64,000 nucleotides of DNA from Paragonimus skrjabini miyazakii (taxonomy: Eukaryota > Platyhelminthes > Trematoda > Plagiorchiida > Troglotrematidae). The translations under genes were made by a program, and so were the position numbers. Below, one piece after another: positions 60,950 through 64,000 of the stretch. Each line of letters opens with the position of its first letter. Within the stretch, counting starts at the first letter, position 1. The stretch covers positions 111,261 through 175,260 of the forward strand of contig JTDE01000104.1 of NCBI GenBank assembly GCA_014338405.1. The letters are read 5' to 3'. A model generated the notes under the pieces. The model made no database searches. It saw nothing but the letters and a program-made list of their open reading frames with translations, and was not told the origin of the DNA.

Positions 60950-61270
60950 CACCTCTCGAGGCGGTCGGGCAACCTGATCATTACTCACAAGAGGAGGTGG
61001 TTGAGCGTTCACTTATGATAATTCGGTCGCGCCTAATGTGAGGTCAATGGCGCAGTGGTAAACACAGTTACCTCATGAACAGCGTGACCGTGGTTCTAAT
61101 ATCGGCAGTGGCGAGGACATGCACTACTAACGAGTTTTAATGAGAGCGAAACTCGAGTCTAGTGCTTCTTTTCGGAAGGGGCCGACTAGAAAGTCTATGG
61201 AAATGCGACAGCTGCGATCAATTATGAGTGATGTTCAATCTATATAAATCAAAATCCCCCACTACTCATC
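60950..61270 (+). mobile_element. tRNA-derived SINE with hammerhead ribozyme, copy E
   Basis: TCGGGCAACCTGATCATTAC, TCACAAGAGG, the leader GGTGGTTGAGCGTTCAC, box A TGGCGCAGTGG (61049-61059), box B region GGTTCTAAT (decayed), hammerhead 61113-61170, the tail AAGGGGCCGACTAGAAAG to GATGTTCAATCTATA, and end CCCCCACTACTCATC. It has the same extended 5' and 3' parts as copy C, with similar ACTACTCA strings at each end. Confidence 0.88.
61113..61170 (+). ncRNA. Hammerhead ribozyme E (core G5 changed)
   Basis: GAGGA, bulge CAT, GCACTA (61121-61126), core CTAACGA (G5 to A at 61129), stem II GTTTT-AATG-AGAGC (pairs with two wobbles), GAAA (61148-61151), ACTCGAGT (61151-61158), cleavage-site C (61159), TAGTGC (61160-61165) and TTCTT. 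Stem I is perfect. G5 is an essential core base, so this copy is predicted inactive. Confidence 0.85.
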
Positions 61271-61274
61271 GGGA

Positions 61275-62005
61275 ATCAAATAACAACGGATCTACCAATG
61301 GAGTGCGAGAAGTCAGGCGTTAACCGTTTAGATGCTGACTTCGCCGCTGGGAGACAGACACCGGACGAAGGTAATTTAGGTGATGATATCGATCGGTGGA
61401 AAAAGAGCATCATTGGGACAGGCATCGAGCCAATTATTGCCGATGTTCGTAGGATGACCGGGGATAGTGTGTTCCAGATAAGGTAAACTGTATTGCTCAA
61501 CCGAAGCTTGTCGCATTTCTGGCAATTCACCTGGAGTTGAGGTTGGAACTAACAGTTAAGTAAAAGCTGTGAGTATGAAGTCAAAAAAAACGGTGGAACA
61601 ACCCTCGTAGCCTACAGTTTTTTGGCAATACGCGGCTGGACAACTTTCTTGAGATCTGGTGGACAAACCTTCTTAACCAACACTGTGACGGCTTACCAGT
61701 AAACTGAAATTCAGTTGAAACCTTTCTGACCGGAACGTCTCGAAAAACTGTCAATTGTTTTATCGCCATCATTTCAACTTCAAGGTACAGTTAGGACTCA
61801 GTTTGAGACATTCTCATGCGTTGGCAGTAAACTCACTGGTTTTGGTACATTTTAGGACGTTCTCATTATTCGATTGCCTAGTTATTAGCAAGTCTTTTGG
61901 AGTTACGTTATTGTGCATTCTTGTATGTGTGATGATCAGATTGTAATATGTTTTGGACGGTTTATAAATGAAAAACATCGTCAAATTGAAGCGGAAAGGC
62001 GTACA
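61275..62005. other. Unassigned sequence
   Basis: The plus frame 61298-61486 and the overlapping minus frame 61276-61530 are unrecognised. No other signal. Confidence 0.5.
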
Positions 62006-62009
62006 GTAA

Positions 62010-62516
62010 TGCACAATCTTTATTGCCCAACTCGCTGGTTCACATGCTTCGCACGCGCTCGCGTTTATGAGTCAGTATTCTAGTCCACAACACCCCCAGG
62101 TTTCCGTTCACGCGTAGTGTACACTTCTACCCGGTTTAGGTGTGTGATTGGCGCCTTCTACCCGGGGGTTTTCTGCATGCTATTCCTCGTCCGTTGATCC
62201 GATTTCGTTGAGCGTTGGCTTGTCCGGTCGCTCGTGCTGTCCTCCGTCTATCTACTGTAGGCTTGGAACGTACTCTACAGCCGTGTCGAGATATTCCTGA
62301 GAGTGTTGGAATAATCACGCCTTCAATTTGGTCATCCATCCTATTTTGGCTGCCACGTCTAGCTCGTTGGTCCGATCCGGTCGAGCGATGAATCATCCGG
62401 TCGCCCACGCCGTTCTCCATCCCCTCACCATGGGTTTTTGAACGCACCTCCCCCTGTGTTGGGGTATTCCGCCGAGAGTTGGAATGCTCGCACTTCCTGC
62501 CTGACAGTCCCCCACA
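62010..62516 (+). repeat. LTR-like repeat with an internal diverged duplication
   Basis: It aligns to the minus strand of 55915-56245: GCACAATCTTTATT, CGCGCTCGCGTTT, TCCACAACACCCC, CACTTCTACCCG and CGTCCGTTG-x-TCCGATTTCG all recur in order, ending CCTGACAGTCC. Here a segment of about 175 bp is present twice in diverged form (about 62155-62330 and 62336-62510), while the other copy has it once. The TGTAG end is missing at its left, so it is truncated. Locally GC-rich with several CG dinucleotides. Confidence 0.55.
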
Positions 62517-62519
62517 GTA

Positions 62520-64000
62520 TGTAAGACAAGAAAGCTCTCAGATATAAAGCACTGCTATGTAGCACGTCTACCGCAGAAATGTGTACACTTCGAAGTCAAT
62601 TGCTGTTGAAAATGACACTGGCACACAGGTTTGGAAAAAAGACAAAAAGTATGCAGATGGAATCGTACATATTGTGACCAGCAGAAGTGCATTGGCGAAG
62701 TGTCCAATGGAAATATGTCCCACATGTACGTACTAGTAAGCTACAGCGTTGGAAACCATAATCAACTTGGCCATCACTATCTACTGAGATGGTGTGTTCT
62801 ACTGTGTAGAAATAGACACCAAAGGGGACGCATCACCCAACTCATTTAAAATTTCCGATGAAGAGAACTGATACTGTGGATAGTAAAAACTGTTCTGATA
62901 GTCACTTACTTGCCTTCAGCCGACCCATAGGTGGAATTATTTGTGTGCATTCAGAATTTGTACCCAATCGCTTGGGTTCACCGCAGTTTGGAAAGCCAAC
63001 ACGCAAACAGACGTTCAAAATGTCCAACCTTACTCTACTTACACAAATCTTTGCCATATTTCTGACTAGGGTTCACAGAGTGGAAATGAGTTACAGGATT
63101 AAACTGTCAGTTAGCATCATAATTTTTGAAGTGGCGTCGACCATAAAAAAGTTGAGATAGCTTTCAACACTGTCAGATTTTGACACATCCCCGATGGAAG
63201 CGAATCATTCCATCACATCAGAACCAGTCAAGTGACAAGGAAAGGGCCATTGGACAAAGGAGCAACGCAATTTGCTAGTGTTTCTCTACATGGCAAACAA
63301 AGAACATGACCAGAAGGAAATTTAATGACAAGCAGTCAGTCATACGGTCAGTTACTTGTCATGATATTCTTGGTACGGGTAGAAAAGTTCTGTAAGTTGG
63401 ATGCATCCATGAATCTGCCAAAAACCACTAATGCATTTATGAAACAGATTTACCTCAAACATGTGTTTTGGTTCAAAATAATATGGAAGGGCGTCACTGT
63501 AAAATAATAATTGCACAATGAAAATATAACTGGTGATAACGATATTTTGAAATGCCGCCTATAATTTGCCTTGGAACATTCTTGTGAATAACAAAACAAC
63601 TTTTTTCTCGTAACAAATTTGAACAGAGAATCCAAAAGTATTTTTTACGCAATGTACTTATCGAGCGTATTTCGCTGCATCTCATCAGGTACACATTACT
63701 ATGTGTAGGTTTATGTAACGAAGTTCACTGGACAATATTAAGCCAGACCACGAAATTGACAGTCAAAACACATAAACATAAATGGGCGCTAGTTATCAAA
63801 GCAGTCTGGTACTGATGAACAGGTCTTTCTGTACGTACAGAGATGGCCTTCATCCGTTTGTTGCTACAGCCTCCACGAAATGAAGGAACTTTCGTTTTTT
63901 CGTTACGTAACTTATCCGAAATATCTTCGCCATGTTCAACTGCGGTCAGCATGCAAAAAGTGTCGAGTGATTGATGCTACCGGTTGCGTGTGGCATGTCA
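62520..64000. other. Unassigned sequence to window end
   Basis: The plus frame 62858-63160 starts with ATG and is open for 100 codons but matches nothing I know. No repeats of this window recur here. Confidence 0.5.

Noticed and set aside
62136..62447. 103-codon minus-strand frame with many arginines
   Set aside because: It is a composition effect of the GC-rich LTR-like repeat and is not conserved in the 56 kb copy.
1..64000. CRISPR arrays, bacterial operons, prophage or plasmid origin
   Set aside because: No regular spaced repeats, ribosome-binding-site-led gene strings or replication origins; all recognised elements are eukaryotic.

Overview
The window reads as nuclear DNA of a parasitic flatworm, most likely a fluke (trematode). 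It is AT-rich and gene-poor, has no bacterial-type operons, and holds a repeat set typical of flukes: Penelope-like elements (PLEs) with a GIY-YIG endonuclease, a CsRn1/Kabuki-type Ty3 retrotransposon, a non-LTR retrotransposon of the kind common in schistosomes and liver flukes, and a tRNA-derived SINE carrying a hammerhead ribozyme. The organism call is an inference from these families. There is one 100-N assembly gap (3811-3910).

Layout: 0-4.7 kb has no recognisable gene, then a minus-strand PLE remnant. At 10.3-10.6 kb is a possible exon of a guanylate-binding-protein-like large GTPase, the only candidate host coding segment with a family resemblance. At 10.8-12.8 kb is the most complete PLE (RT plus endonuclease, minus strand, frameshifted). 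From 15.7 to 25.2 kb there is a cluster of SINEs: SINE-2 at 15.7 kb, then four longer copies and one fragment of the ribozyme SINE, one of them nested beside a PLE-like tail. At 27.2-28.1 kb a PLE endonuclease sits between two inverted arms of about 290 bp. Further PLE pieces lie at 30.2-30.8, 36.7-37.1 (again inverted) and 53.2-53.9 kb. A 5'-truncated LINE lies at 44.5-45.5 kb (minus). SINE-2 copies also lie at 40.0 and 47.7 kb. A probable solo LTR lies at 55.9-56.2 kb, with a diverged relative at 62.0-62.5 kb. A decayed Ty3 RNase H/integrase lies at 57.3-58.4 kb. A fifth longer ribozyme-SINE copy lies at 61 kb.

The strongest discovery is the SINE-embedded hammerhead ribozyme. Five copies contain GCACTA, CTGACGA, a short stem II, GAAA, the palindrome ACTCGAGT, a cleavage-site base and TAGTGC, or close variants, in exactly the order of a type I hammerhead with a minimal stem III. 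Two copies (C and D) keep the full catalytic core, while three each carry one core substitution. Two copies are flanked by short target-site duplications, which supports retrotransposition. The copies divide into two subfamilies by linked ribozyme differences.

Nothing in the window forms a demonstrable gene pathway. Almost everything recognisable is decaying mobile DNA, and long stretches are labelled below as showing nothing I can support.
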